This document shows positions 1 through 7,441 of a stretch of DNA of 12,324 nt, in pieces; position 1 is the first letter of the stretch, and every line of letters starts with the position of its first letter. The stretch comes from Candidatus Omnitrophota bacterium (lineage in GTDB: Bacteria; Omnitrophota; Gorgyraeia; Duberdicusellales; 4484-171), in the NCBI GenBank assembly GCA_028702365.1, contig JAQVOZ010000018.1:1-12324 (forward strand), read 5' to 3'. The notes under the pieces were generated by a model. The model saw nothing but the letters and a program-made list of their open reading frames with translations. It ran no database searches and was not told the DNA's origin. The position numbers and the translations under genes were made by a program.

Positions 1-225
1 GCCGGTAAAATGAAAGATATAATAGTGTTTCACGCGGGAACAAAACGCCTGCCACAAAGCGCCCAAAGCGCATCCAGTTTTGTGACCTCCGGAGGAAGAG
101 TTCTGGGGGTAACCGCTTTAGGCAGTACCGTCAAAGAGGCGATTGATAAAGCTTATAAAGCAGTTGGAAAAATAAGCTTCGAGGGAATGCAATACCGCAA
201 AGATATAGGAAATAAAGCGTTGTAA
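1..225 (+). CDS. purD: phosphoribosylamine-glycine ligase (GARS), C-terminal fragment
   Basis: This is the last 74 codons of a gene that begins before the window; the frame is open from base 1, so the ATG at 10 is an internal methionine. PurD joins glycine to phosphoribosylamine using ATP to give GAR, the second step of cytosolic purine synthesis. The visible part is the GARS C-terminal domain: VFHAGT, then TSGGRVLGVTALG, and the terminal FEGMQYRKDIG signature found near the end of almost all PurD proteins. The ATP-grasp core is outside the window. The gene ends 40 bases before a secreted protein, with purE next, so a purine gene cluster is likely. Identification is firm; only the extent is unknown. 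Confidence 0.93.
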   Translation, partial: AGKMKDIIVFHAGTKRLPQSAQSASSFVTSGGRVLGVTALGSTVKEAIDKAYKAVGKISFEGMQYRKDIGNKAL

Positions 226-265
226 TTTTTCTTGCAAAAGGTAAAATAAAAAATACGCTTAAAAT

Positions 266-1336
266 ATGAAGATAAAAGTAAGCCAATTATCCATAATCCC
301 CGGGATTGCATTATTTTTTATAATATTTTTGGCGCCTTCTTTTGCCGATATTATTGTGCTAAATAACGGGAAAAAAATAGACGGGCTAATAGTAGAAAAA
401 TCAGACAGTTTTATAAAAGTAGATGTCGAAGGTGTTGAGCTTAAATTCTACAATAAGGATATCAAGGAAATAATAGCGAAGAAAGAAGGCGTTGCTATAT
501 CAAATGAAAAATATGCCGAGCTTGAGAAGAATTCTCTTTTGCGTAAGGTGCTTGAGCTGTCCAACGTAAAGAAACAGGTTGAAAGCATACCCGCGCACGT
601 TGCTGATGAATATACTCAATATAAGGAACGTATGCCGGTTAAAGCGTATGAAGCAGGCAGCCAAATAATGGCTGAAGCGTATAATGCTGATGATATTTAT
701 TCCTCGATAATAGATTATTTTAATGCTAATTCCAGGAGAGATTATCTTGTGAAAATTAAAGAATTTATGAGTTCGCCGCTTAGCGAGAAAATTATCAGCC
801 TTGAGGATAAAGCTGCCACCTCTAAGGGTCTTTCGGAGATGAAGGAATTTGCCAATACTTTAGGCCAAATTCCGCCGCCAGAAGAGCGCACCGCGCTTAT
901 AAAGAAATTGGACGAGGCAGTGGGCGCAACCAATATGCAAATTGAAACGGTTATCACTCTGTATAAAGGAATGAATCTCGCTATTGACCCTGTCTCGCTA
1001 GCCGATAAACGGCTGACGCCGGGGGAGCTTGATATGGTTACTATCCAAATGCGGCAACAGTTAAAAAGCATTCTAAAAAACGTAATATCCATATCTTTTC
1101 TTTATACTTATCAGTCTTTATCTGATGAAGAACTTAAGCAGTACGTAAGTTTTTGGTCGTCTGATGCCGGAAAATGGTTTAACAAAATTTCAAATGAAGC
1201 TTTTATCTCTGCTATGGATAAGGCAGGCCAAGGAGCAGCTGCTAAATTTGCCAAGTTAGCCAGCGAAGGAGAATATTCAGATGCCGGCAGCGAGTCTGAT
1301 TTTTTTAAAAAGGGGGGCGAATGGATAAGAAAATAG
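266..1336 (+). CDS. secreted protein of unknown function with DUF2059-like regions
   Basis: I do not recognise a named gene. The 356-residue product starts with a basic N-terminus and a hydrophobic stretch (about residues 8-26) ending PSFA, which looks like a signal peptide cut near 27/28, so it is probably periplasmic or exported. Residues 28-71 form a small beta-rich unit (VLNNGKKIDGLIVE, then alternating polar/hydrophobic residues to KDIKEI) like the short Sm/SH3-like units often seen at the start of secreted proteins in deep-branching Gram-negatives. Residues about 90-190 and 205-325 are helical and resemble DUF2059; the second has LSDEELKQYVSFWSSDAGKW, and EFMSSPLSEKI in the first looks like a diverged copy of the same motif. 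No catalytic motif is visible. No Shine-Dalgarno precedes the ATG at a usable distance. The gene overlaps purE by 16 bases, suggesting coupled translation, although no purine role is apparent. Confidence 0.75.
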   Translation: MKIKVSQLSIIPGIALFFIIFLAPSFADIIVLNNGKKIDGLIVEKSDSFIKVDVEGVELKFYNKDIKEIIAKKEGVAISNEKYAELEKNSLLRKVLELSNVKKQVESIPAHVADEYTQYKERMPVKAYEAGSQIMAEAYNADDIYSSIIDYFNANSRRDYLVKIKEFMSSPLSEKIISLEDKAATSKGLSEMKEFANTLGQIPPPEERTALIKKLDEAVGATNMQIETVITLYKGMNLAIDPVSLADKRLTPGELDMVTIQMRQQLKSILKNVISISFLYTYQSLSDEELKQYVSFWSSDAGKWFNKISNEAFISAMDKAGQGAAAKFAKLASEGEYSDAGSESDFFKKGGEWIRK

Positions 1337-1776
1337 CTATAATACTTGGCAGTAAAAGTGATTTGGAAGAGCTCAAGGCAGGCTTTGCTCTTTTAAAGGA
1401 ATTTTCTATTTCCTACAGGCTGGAAGTAGCTTCGGCACACCGCAATCCGGAGAAACTCAGAAAACTGTGCCTAGAGCTTGAGAAAACAGGAACGGAGGTA
1501 GTTATAGCCTGTGCGGGCCTTGCTGCTGCGCTCCCTGGCTTTGTTGCTTCTTATGTAAATATACCTGTTATAGGCGTAGCCATGAAAGGAGGGCTCCTTG
1601 ACGGTTTAGATGCATTGATGTCGATAGTCAGCACTCCGCGTGGGCTTGGGCTTACTTCAAGCGGAGTGGGCAAGTCTGCATTTATAAACTCAATAATTTT
1701 TGCACTTACGGTAATTGCGTTAAAAGATAAAAAATATTTGACCAAACTCAAAGCTGTGAAAGAAAAATTCAGATAA
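1321..1776 (+). CDS. purE: PurE-family AIR carboxylase / N5-CAIR mutase, divergent
   Basis: PurE proteins form CAIR in purine synthesis, either by rearranging N5-CAIR (class I, with PurK) or by carboxylating AIR directly with CO2 (class II). The 151-residue length fits the family. Seen here: the phosphate-binding GSKSD at 10-14, the active-site SAHR at 38-41, and a class I-like LDGLDALMSIVSTP segment at 93-106. The second signature is altered: where class I has AGAGGAAHLPG, this protein has ACAGLAAALPG at 63-73, so the second conserved histidine is Ala70. Its AL.GFV ending recalls class II enzymes. Which reaction it performs is therefore open; no purK is visible. It starts inside the end of the upstream gene, just after an AGGGGGG run that can serve as ribosome binding site. 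LarB is excluded by the short length. Confidence 0.85.
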   Translation: MDKKIAIILGSKSDLEELKAGFALLKEFSISYRLEVASAHRNPEKLRKLCLELEKTGTEVVIACAGLAAALPGFVASYVNIPVIGVAMKGGLLDGLDALMSIVSTPRGLGLTSSGVGKSAFINSIIFALTVIALKDKKYLTKLKAVKEKFR

Positions 1777-1787
1777 AAGAAATTAAA

Positions 1788-2852
1788 ATGAAGAGAATCA
1801 ACATCGATAATGCTAATGTGGATAGTTTGATAATAGACGAGGCAGTTTCTGCCATTTTAAAAGGCGGTATTGTCGCTATACCTACCGAAACAGTGTACGG
1901 CCTTGCGATAGACTCCGGTAACGAAGAAACTTTAAAAAAGCTATACGAAATAAAGCAAAGGCCCGGCGATTTGCCTTTGAGTTTTGCTTTGGCAGATAAA
2001 GAAAACGCCCTGAATGAATATTTTTCTGTTTTACCTCCTTTTGGATACAGATTAATAGAAAGATTTTGGCCGGGGCCTCTTACGGTAATTTATTTTGATA
2101 AAGCAGAAAATAAAATAGGAATAAGAGTTCCTTCGGACCCTGTCGCAAACAGGATACTGACAAAACTAAACAAAGCAGCATTTTTAACGTCAGCAAATTT
2201 AAGCGGCAGCAAAGATGCGGTCTCCGGGCTTGAGGTAGAAAACATTTTTGACGGAAAACTGGATTTAATCGTTGACTCGGGCAGCACCTTATATGCCAAG
2301 CCGTCAACTATCATAGATTTGACCCTTAGTCCGTTTAAGATTTTAAGAAGCGGGGTAATCCCGGAGCAGGAAATCGTTGACGTATTCATAAAGAAAAGAA
2401 TACTTTTCATCTGCACGGGAAATTCCTGCAGGTCGCCTATGGCACAGTTTCTTCTTGAGAAATATCTTGATGAGACAAAACCATACCTTCGAGGCAGGCA
2501 TGATATTATTTCAAGAGGCGTTGCTACGCTTAACGGTATGCCTGCTTCAACGCATACCGCTGATATTCTAAAAGAGAAGGAAGGCCTGGATGTAGGTGGA
2601 TTTTCTTCCAGAAGGATTGACCGGGAGGCTATTCTATCCTCTGACCTCATATTTACAATGGAAGACGCTCATACGGATTACATATTGAAATTTGAACCTA
2701 CAGCCGAAGGCAGGGTATTTGGGCTTAAAAAGTTTCTCCCGGCAGAGTTGGAAAAAGACATACCTGACCCCATAGGAAAGGATGTTTCTATCTACGAGGA
2801 AGTATATTCTCTTATTAAAAAAGCAGTAATCGAACTAGCGGGGTGGTTATGA
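1788..2852 (+). CDS. fusion of Sua5/YrdC threonylcarbamoyl-AMP synthase and low-molecular-weight phosphatase
   Basis: Two enzymes are joined in one 354-residue chain. Residues about 8-198 are a YrdC domain: PTETVYGLA at 32-40, the KQRP basic motif at 56-59, SANLSG at 135-140 and PSTIIDL at 172-178. This family makes threonylcarbamoyl-AMP from threonine, bicarbonate and ATP for the t6A37 modification of ANN-decoding tRNAs. Residues about 203-354 are a low-molecular-weight phosphatase: the P-loop CTGNSCRS gives Cys209 as nucleophile and Arg215, and DPIG at 327-330 supplies the general acid Asp327. The target could be phosphotyrosine or, as in Bacillus YwlE, phosphoarginine. The usual C-terminal Sua5 domain of YwlC-type proteins is replaced by the phosphatase. 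In Bacillus, ywlC, ywlE, ywlF (rpiB) and glyA are neighbours in this order, which supports reading this gene as a ywlC-ywlE fusion. It overlaps rpiB by four bases (ATGA). Confidence 0.92.
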   Translation: MKRINIDNANVDSLIIDEAVSAILKGGIVAIPTETVYGLAIDSGNEETLKKLYEIKQRPGDLPLSFALADKENALNEYFSVLPPFGYRLIERFWPGPLTVIYFDKAENKIGIRVPSDPVANRILTKLNKAAFLTSANLSGSKDAVSGLEVENIFDGKLDLIVDSGSTLYAKPSTIIDLTLSPFKILRSGVIPEQEIVDVFIKKRILFICTGNSCRSPMAQFLLEKYLDETKPYLRGRHDIISRGVATLNGMPASTHTADILKEKEGLDVGGFSSRRIDREAILSSDLIFTMEDAHTDYILKFEPTAEGRVFGLKKFLPAELEKDIPDPIGKDVSIYEEVYSLIKKAVIELAGWL

Positions 2853-3298
2853 AGATAGCATTAGCAGGCGATCATCGTGGGTTCAGGTTAAAAGATTTTT
2901 TAGTAAATATTTTAAAAGAGAAAGGGCATGAGGTTATTGATTTTGGAACGCATTCATCTGATTCCTGTGATTATCCGGATTATACTTATCCGGCATCCGT
3001 TGCGGTAAGAGATAAAAAATGTGAGCGCGCTATTTTAATATGTTATTCGGGAATAGGAAGCGCTATCGTGGCGAACAAGGTTAAAGGGGTAAGGGCGGCA
3101 CTGGCATATACTGTAAAAAGCGCGGTTCTTTCGCGAAAGCATAATGACAGCAACGTATTGGTTTTACCGGCTTATATGCTCAAGAAAGAACAGGTAAAAA
3201 GAATAGTTTTTTCCTGGCTTAAAGCAGAGTTTGAAGGCGGCAGGCACGCAAGAAGAGTTAACAAAATAAAAGAAATAGAGGAGAAAGAAAATGTTTGA
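2849..3298 (+). CDS. rpiB: ribose-5-phosphate isomerase B
   Basis: RpiB interconverts ribose 5-phosphate and ribulose 5-phosphate in the cytosolic pentose phosphate pathway and so supplies PRPP for the neighbouring purine genes. The 149-residue product has the LacAB/RpiB fold signatures: AGDHRG at the N-terminus with Asp8 and His9, the active-site cysteine Cys65 in CYSGIG (family CGTGIG, with Ser for Thr), ANKVKGVRAAL at 75-85, His98 in RKHNDSNVL, and EGGRHARRVNKI near the end. I chose the ATG at 2849, which forms an ATGA overlap with the preceding stop and gives the standard MKIAL start; a GTG at 2843 would add only two residues. The 3' end overlaps glyA by eight bases. Galactose-6-phosphate isomerase is the alternative within the family, but the context favours RpiB. 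Confidence 0.92.
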   Translation: MKIALAGDHRGFRLKDFLVNILKEKGHEVIDFGTHSSDSCDYPDYTYPASVAVRDKKCERAILICYSGIGSAIVANKVKGVRAALAYTVKSAVLSRKHNDSNVLVLPAYMLKKEQVKRIVFSWLKAEFEGGRHARRVNKIKEIEEKENV

Positions 3299-4541
3299 AG
3301 AACTGAAAAAAATTGACTCCCAGGTTTATCAAAGTATAAAGAAGGAACTTACAAGGCAGCGCGAACATCTTGAGCTTATTGCGAGCGAAAATTTTGCTCC
3401 TCTCGCAGTCATGCAGGCGCAGGGCACCGTGCTTACCAATAAATATGCAGAAGGATACCCGAAAGCGCGCTGGTACGGCGGCTGTGAATTTGTAGATGAA
3501 GCCGAAGAATTAGCCAGAGAACGCGTAAAAAAAATCTTTGGCGTAGAATATGCTAATGTCCAACCTCATTCAGGCTCTCAGGCAAATATGGGGGTTATGA
3601 TGGCTGTGCTTGAGGCAAAAGATACTATACTTGCGATGGATCTTGCTTGCGGCGGCCATCTTTCGCACGGGCACCCGCTTAATTTCAGCGGAAAATTTTA
3701 TAATATTGTTGCTTACGGCGTAAATAAACAAACAGAAGCTCTTGATTATGAAGAAATAGAGGCGCTTGCAAAAAAGCATAAACCAAAAATGATTATCGCA
3801 GGCGCGAGCGCTTATCCGCGGACAATTGATTTTAAAAAATTTAGAGCTATCGCAGATAGCGTGGGCGCATATTTATTGGTTGATATGGCGCATTTTGCGG
3901 GGTTAGTTGCTGCAAAAATATATCCTAATCCTTGCGAATACGCCGAATTCGTTACGTCAACTACCCATAAAACATTAAGGGGCCCGCGCGGAGGCTTTAT
4001 CCTCGCACGCAAGGAATTTGGCAAAAAAATAGATACAGCGGTATTTCCTGGCATACAAGGCGGGCCGCTTATGCATGTTATAGCCGCAAAAGCAGTTGCT
4101 TTCGGCCTTGCGCTGACGGATGAATTTGTAAAATACCAGAAGCAGGTTGTTTTAAACGCAAAGCATTTTGCCAAATCGATGGAAGAGAAAAAATACCGGA
4201 TTGTGAGCGGCGGAACCGACACCCACCTTTTTCTGGTTGACTTACGCCCGAAAAATATAACCGGAAAAGAAGCGGTAGGGATACTTAGTTCGGTTAATAT
4301 TACGATAAATAAAAATCTTATACCGTTTGACGAGAAGCCGCCGGCAGTTGCCAGCGGTGTTAGAATAGGAAGCCCTGCAGTTACAACCAGAGGAATGAAA
4401 GAAAAAGAAATGGAAAAAATCTGCTCATTAATCGATGCAGCAATTATTAACAAAGACAATGCTTCCAAGATGGAGGAAATCAAAAAAGAAGTGGTTGGTT
4501 TTACGGAAAAATTTCCTCTTTATGAAAGCCTTAAAATGTAA
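3291..4541 (+). CDS. glyA: serine hydroxymethyltransferase
   Basis: GlyA is a cytosolic PLP enzyme that converts serine and tetrahydrofolate to glycine and 5,10-methylene-THF. The 416-residue length matches the bacterial family (E. coli 417). Visible motifs are LIASENF at 29-35, the NKYAEGYPKARWYGGCEFVD substrate region from 50, HSGSQAN at 93-99, the DMAHFAGL segment at 198-205 that carries the PLP-ring aspartate, and TTHKTLRGPRGG with the Schiff-base lysine at Lys227. The start is preceded by a GAGGAGAAAG ribosome binding site and overlaps the end of rpiB. Glycine from this enzyme feeds PurD and the one-carbon unit feeds purine formylation and thymidylate synthesis, so the setting next to purine genes and a dCMP deaminase is coherent. 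Confidence 0.97.
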   Translation: MFEELKKIDSQVYQSIKKELTRQREHLELIASENFAPLAVMQAQGTVLTNKYAEGYPKARWYGGCEFVDEAEELARERVKKIFGVEYANVQPHSGSQANMGVMMAVLEAKDTILAMDLACGGHLSHGHPLNFSGKFYNIVAYGVNKQTEALDYEEIEALAKKHKPKMIIAGASAYPRTIDFKKFRAIADSVGAYLLVDMAHFAGLVAAKIYPNPCEYAEFVTSTTHKTLRGPRGGFILARKEFGKKIDTAVFPGIQGGPLMHVIAAKAVAFGLALTDEFVKYQKQVVLNAKHFAKSMEEKKYRIVSGGTDTHLFLVDLRPKNITGKEAVGILSSVNITINKNLIPFDEKPPAVASGVRIGSPAVTTRGMKEKEMEKICSLIDAAIINKDNASKMEEIKKEVVGFTEKFPLYESLKM

Positions 4542-4567
4542 TTCTAACCGAACGGAGTGAGGTTGTA

Positions 4568-5029
4568 ATGCACAAAAAAATTAAACGGCCAAGTTGGGAT
4601 GAGTATTTTATAAAAGCAGCTTTTCTGGTAGGGACGCGGTCTACCTGTCTTCGAAGGCGTGTGGGCGCAGTTTTAGTCAAGGATAGGCAGATTCTCGCAA
4701 CCGGTTATAACGGCGCACCTATGGGAATAACTCATTGTGACTCTATCGGATGCTTAAGAGAGGAATTAAAGGTGCCTTCCGGCCAGCGCCATGAGATATG
4801 CCGGGGGCTGCATGCTGAGCAGAATGTCCTTCTTCAGGCAGCAAAGCACGGCGTTTCAGTCAGGGAAAGCACAATATATATAACTAATGCTCCGTGCAGC
4901 ATTTGTGCTAAAATGATAATTAATGCAGGCATAACAGAGGTAATTATTGCGGATAATTATCCCGATGAAATGGCAAAGAAATTTTTAAAAGAGGCAAAAG
5001 TTAGATTAAGAAAAGTAAATAAAGCATGA
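4568..5029 (+). CDS. dCMP deaminase (ComEB type)
   Basis: The 153-residue protein belongs to the zinc-dependent cytidine/deoxycytidylate deaminase superfamily and probably converts dCMP to dUMP, the substrate of thymidylate synthase. Catalytic residues are visible: HAE at 82-84 (zinc ligand His82 and proton-shuttle Glu84) and PCSIC at 109-113 (zinc ligands Cys110 and Cys113). The N-terminal STCLRRRVGAVLV and the cysteine-rich insert at 57-78 (HCDSIGCL, then HEICRG) are typical of dCMP deaminases rather than cytidine or tRNA-adenosine deaminases, and may bind a second zinc. A GGAGTGAGG stretch lies just before the start. The gene follows glyA by 26 bases and overlaps nrdR by four bases (ATGA), giving a dTMP and dNTP-supply cluster. 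In Bacillus the homologue lies in the late competence locus, but nothing here indicates competence. Confidence 0.9.
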   Translation: MHKKIKRPSWDEYFIKAAFLVGTRSTCLRRRVGAVLVKDRQILATGYNGAPMGITHCDSIGCLREELKVPSGQRHEICRGLHAEQNVLLQAAKHGVSVRESTIYITNAPCSICAKMIINAGITEVIIADNYPDEMAKKFLKEAKVRLRKVNKA

Positions 5030-5487
5030 AATGCCCATTTTGCAACCATAACGAAGACAGGGTTATTGACTCGCGTGAAACGTCTGAAGGAACCGCGATA
5101 AGGCGAAGGCGTGAATGCAGCACATGTAATAAACGTTTTACGACCTATGAATATGTCGAAAAAACGCCTCTTATGGTAATTAAGAAAGACAGCCGGCGTG
5201 AGCCATTTATCAGAGAAAAAATATTATCGGGCATAAGAAGCGCCTGCCAGAAGCGCCCTATAAGTACGGAAAAAATAGAGAAAGTCGTAAGTGAAATCGA
5301 AGCAGAAATACAGAAAAAGTTTGACCAGGAAGTGGAGTCGCGTTTTATCGGCGAGCTCGTAATGGAAAAACTTGCAAGAATTGACGACGTTGCTTACGTC
5401 CGATTCGCGTCAGTCTACAGGCAGTTTAAAGATATAAATCAATTTATGCGCGAACTGCGCGATATTCTGGGTAAACGCATTAAATAG
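5026..5487 (+). CDS. nrdR: transcriptional repressor NrdR
   Basis: NrdR senses ATP/dATP and represses ribonucleotide reductase genes. The 153-residue product shows the complete family architecture: an N-terminal zinc ribbon with Cys3, Cys6, Cys31 and Cys34, the DSR followed by RRRREC segment used in DNA binding, and an ATP-cone domain from about residue 49 to 139 (MVIKKDSRREPF, then FIGELVMEKL, then VAYVRFASVYRQFKD). The length is standard. It overlaps the dCMP deaminase gene by four bases, so the regulator of dNTP synthesis is translated together with an enzyme that shapes the pyrimidine dNTP pool. No ribonucleotide reductase gene lies in the window, and I found no convincing tandem pair of NrdR boxes. 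Confidence 0.96.
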   Translation: MKCPFCNHNEDRVIDSRETSEGTAIRRRRECSTCNKRFTTYEYVEKTPLMVIKKDSRREPFIREKILSGIRSACQKRPISTEKIEKVVSEIEAEIQKKFDQEVESRFIGELVMEKLARIDDVAYVRFASVYRQFKDINQFMRELRDILGKRIK

Positions 5488-5522
5488 TTTTCGGCAGCTG
5501 ACAGGGTTTTTATAAGGAATTT

Positions 5523-5921
5523 ATGGTTGAGATGGAATTGACCCGGATAATCATTGATGAAGAAAAAAGAGAACAGGTTGTTTTTCTTAAAGAAAAAAAC
5601 GGCACAAGATGCCTGCCTATAGTAATTGGCATAAATGAAGCAGCTTCTATCCGTATGCATTTAAACGGTTTTGTGGCGCCGCGGCCTCTTACTCATGATC
5701 TTATGTGTGCAATGTTGGATAATCTGGGGGCAAAGCTGGATAGGGTAGTAATTGATAAGCTTGTGGACAATACATTCTACGCAAAGCTCTATTTAAAAAC
5801 CCAAAGCAGCATGAAAATTATCGATGCAAGACCGTCTGATTCGATTGCTCTTGCGGTAAGAACAAAATCTGCGCTTTTTGTTAATGAAGAAGTGTTCCAT
5901 AAGTTATCGCAAACGACATAA
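5523..5921 (+). CDS. bifunctional nuclease family protein (DUF151/BFN)
   Basis: The 132-residue protein matches the bifunctional nuclease family: a beta-rich N-terminus ending LPIVIGINEAASI at 31-43, the hallmark PRPLTHDL at 53-60, then a VVIDKLVDNTFYAKLYL strand-hairpin segment, and the closing DARPSDSIALAVRT at 101-114 followed by FV at 119-120. Plant BFN1 members have DNase and RNase activity; bacterial members are mostly uncharacterised, so the nuclease role is by family only. The ATG at 5523 follows an AAGGAA ribosome binding site at a good distance. The optional C-terminal UvrB/C-interaction domain of some longer relatives is absent. It lies 35 bases after nrdR and 57 before a tRNA nucleotidyltransferase. 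Confidence 0.9.
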   Translation: MVEMELTRIIIDEEKREQVVFLKEKNGTRCLPIVIGINEAASIRMHLNGFVAPRPLTHDLMCAMLDNLGAKLDRVVIDKLVDNTFYAKLYLKTQSSMKIIDARPSDSIALAVRTKSALFVNEEVFHKLSQTT

Positions 5922-5978
5922 TTATCTTTCTTCCAAACTGCGACTTAAGCAAACCATAGTGAATCAATCAATAAATAG

Positions 5979-7439
5979 ATGAATTGTAAAATTATTTCAA
6001 AAAAAATTCCTTATTTCAATTTAATAGCCTCTATCGCCGCTAAGCGAAAGATTAATATCTGGCTTGTGGGGGGCGTATTGCGGGATTTATTCCTTAAAAG
6101 AAAGAAGGACCTCATTGATTTTGATTTTTGCGTAGAAAAAAATGTACTTGGCATAGTAAAGGATTTCTCCGGAAAAATTTCTTCAAAATTCATAGTCCTC
6201 GATGAAAAAGAAGGCAGCTACCGGGTTATTCTTAAGAAGCATTCTAGAATTTATACTTACGATTTTACGCTGATGAGAGGAAAAAATTTTAACGATGATT
6301 TATGTTCGCGCGATTTTACTATAAACATGCTTGCTGTAAATGTTTTAGATAAAAAGAAAGAAATTATCGACCATTTCAACTCAACAGCCGACCTTAAGGC
6401 CGGGTTGATTAGAACCGCCAACATAGACGTTTTAAGGCAGGATCCCTTACGTATTTTAAGAGGTTTTTCTTTCATGATAAACTACGGTTTTAAAATAGAT
6501 AAAAACACGCAAAAAGCATTTGTGAAATATAAAAAACTTTTAAAAAACATCTCCGGAGAACGCATAAATGAGGAACTTTTTAAAATATTTGCTAATTGCT
6601 ATTCTTATGATGCTATAAAGCGGATGGAGCAATCAAGAATAATTGATGAAGTTATTCCGCAGATTTCCAAAACCAGAAATGTTTATCAGGGCGGGTTTCA
6701 TCATCTGGATGTCTGGAAGCATTCCCTGGAGGCGCTTCGCGAATTCGAATCGCTTTACCGTAAATACATAGTGCACAAAAAAGAAATACTCAGCTACCTT
6801 AATGAACCGCTTGCAGAAAATAGGACGCGTACGCAGATTATAAAATTAGCCTGTCTTTTGCATGATATCGGTAAACCCATTGCAAAAAACAAAAAAGGCA
6901 ACCGCACAATATTCCATATGCATGAAAAAATCGGAATGAATTTGGCAGAAAAGATTTCAATGAAGATTAAACTATCCCTGCGGGAAAAAGATGTTTTAAA
7001 GAAACTTATTTTCTGGCATCTTCGCCCAGGATACCTTGCAGACCAGGCGCCTCCCACAAAAAGGGCAATTTATCATTTCTTCCGCGATACGCAGGAAGAG
7101 GGGGTTTCCGTGATACTGCTTTCGCTTTCCGATTGGCGTGCAACGCGAGGCCCTCTTACAAATTTGGTGAAAAGGAAAAGGCACGAAAGAATAATGCTTA
7201 AATTGATAGACCATTATTTTGAGGAGAAGAAAAAGAAACCCCTGCCAAAGCTTATTGATGGCTATGATGTAATGAAAAAATTTAACCTTACGCCATCTGC
7301 CTTAATAGGCGAAATACTTAAAAAAGTAAAAGAAGAGCAGGCTCTTGGAAAAGTAAAGACAAAGTCAGATGCGTATCGGCTGGCAAAGCTGATAGTGATT
7401 GGCGCCAAGCATAAAAAACCATCCATAAAGGTAAGGTAA
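5979..7439 (+). CDS. class II tRNA nucleotidyltransferase / poly(A) polymerase family with HD domain
   Basis: This 486-residue protein belongs to the family that adds CCA, or parts of it, to tRNA 3' ends. The head domain has the nucleotidyltransferase signature VGGVLRD at 30-36 with metal-binding Asp47 and Asp49 in DFDF, then SRDFTINMLAV at 110-120 and DPLRILRGFSF at 155-165, and the GERINEELFKI neck segment at 193-203. A central HD domain follows, with His248 (HHLDVWKH region) and LLHDIGK (His295, Asp296); in E. coli Cca the HD domain gives phosphodiesterase/phosphatase activity. Residues from about 424 (LIDGYDVMKKFNLTPSALIG) form the usual C-terminal region. CCA-adding, CC-adding, A-adding or poly(A) activity cannot be separated by eye. 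No Shine-Dalgarno is visible before the ATG. The end lies two bases before the macro-Nudix gene. Confidence 0.88.
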   Translation: MNCKIISKKIPYFNLIASIAAKRKINIWLVGGVLRDLFLKRKKDLIDFDFCVEKNVLGIVKDFSGKISSKFIVLDEKEGSYRVILKKHSRIYTYDFTLMRGKNFNDDLCSRDFTINMLAVNVLDKKKEIIDHFNSTADLKAGLIRTANIDVLRQDPLRILRGFSFMINYGFKIDKNTQKAFVKYKKLLKNISGERINEELFKIFANCYSYDAIKRMEQSRIIDEVIPQISKTRNVYQGGFHHLDVWKHSLEALREFESLYRKYIVHKKEILSYLNEPLAENRTRTQIIKLACLLHDIGKPIAKNKKGNRTIFHMHEKIGMNLAEKISMKIKLSLREKDVLKKLIFWHLRPGYLADQAPPTKRAIYHFFRDTQEEGVSVILLSLSDWRATRGPLTNLVKRKRHERIMLKLIDHYFEEKKKKPLPKLIDGYDVMKKFNLTPSALIGEILKKVKEEQALGKVKTKSDAYRLAKLIVIGAKHKKPSIKVR

Positions 7440-7441
7440 AT

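Noticed and set aside
2843..2848. GTG start for rpiB at 2843
   Set aside because: The ATG at 2849 gives the family-typical MKIAL start and the ATGA overlap used elsewhere in this operon; the GTG adds only two residues.
3812..4483. Long open frame on the minus strand opposite glyA (223 codons)
   Set aside because: It is antisense to a clear glyA, shows no family motif and has a composition expected from the complement of a coding gene. The same applies to the minus-strand frame at 2090-2650 opposite the YrdC-phosphatase fusion.
4869..4884. NrdR-box-like sequence (GCACAATATATATAAC) shortly before nrdR
   Set aside because: Only the left half fits the NrdR consensus, there is no tandem second box at the usual spacing, and it lies inside dCMP deaminase codons.
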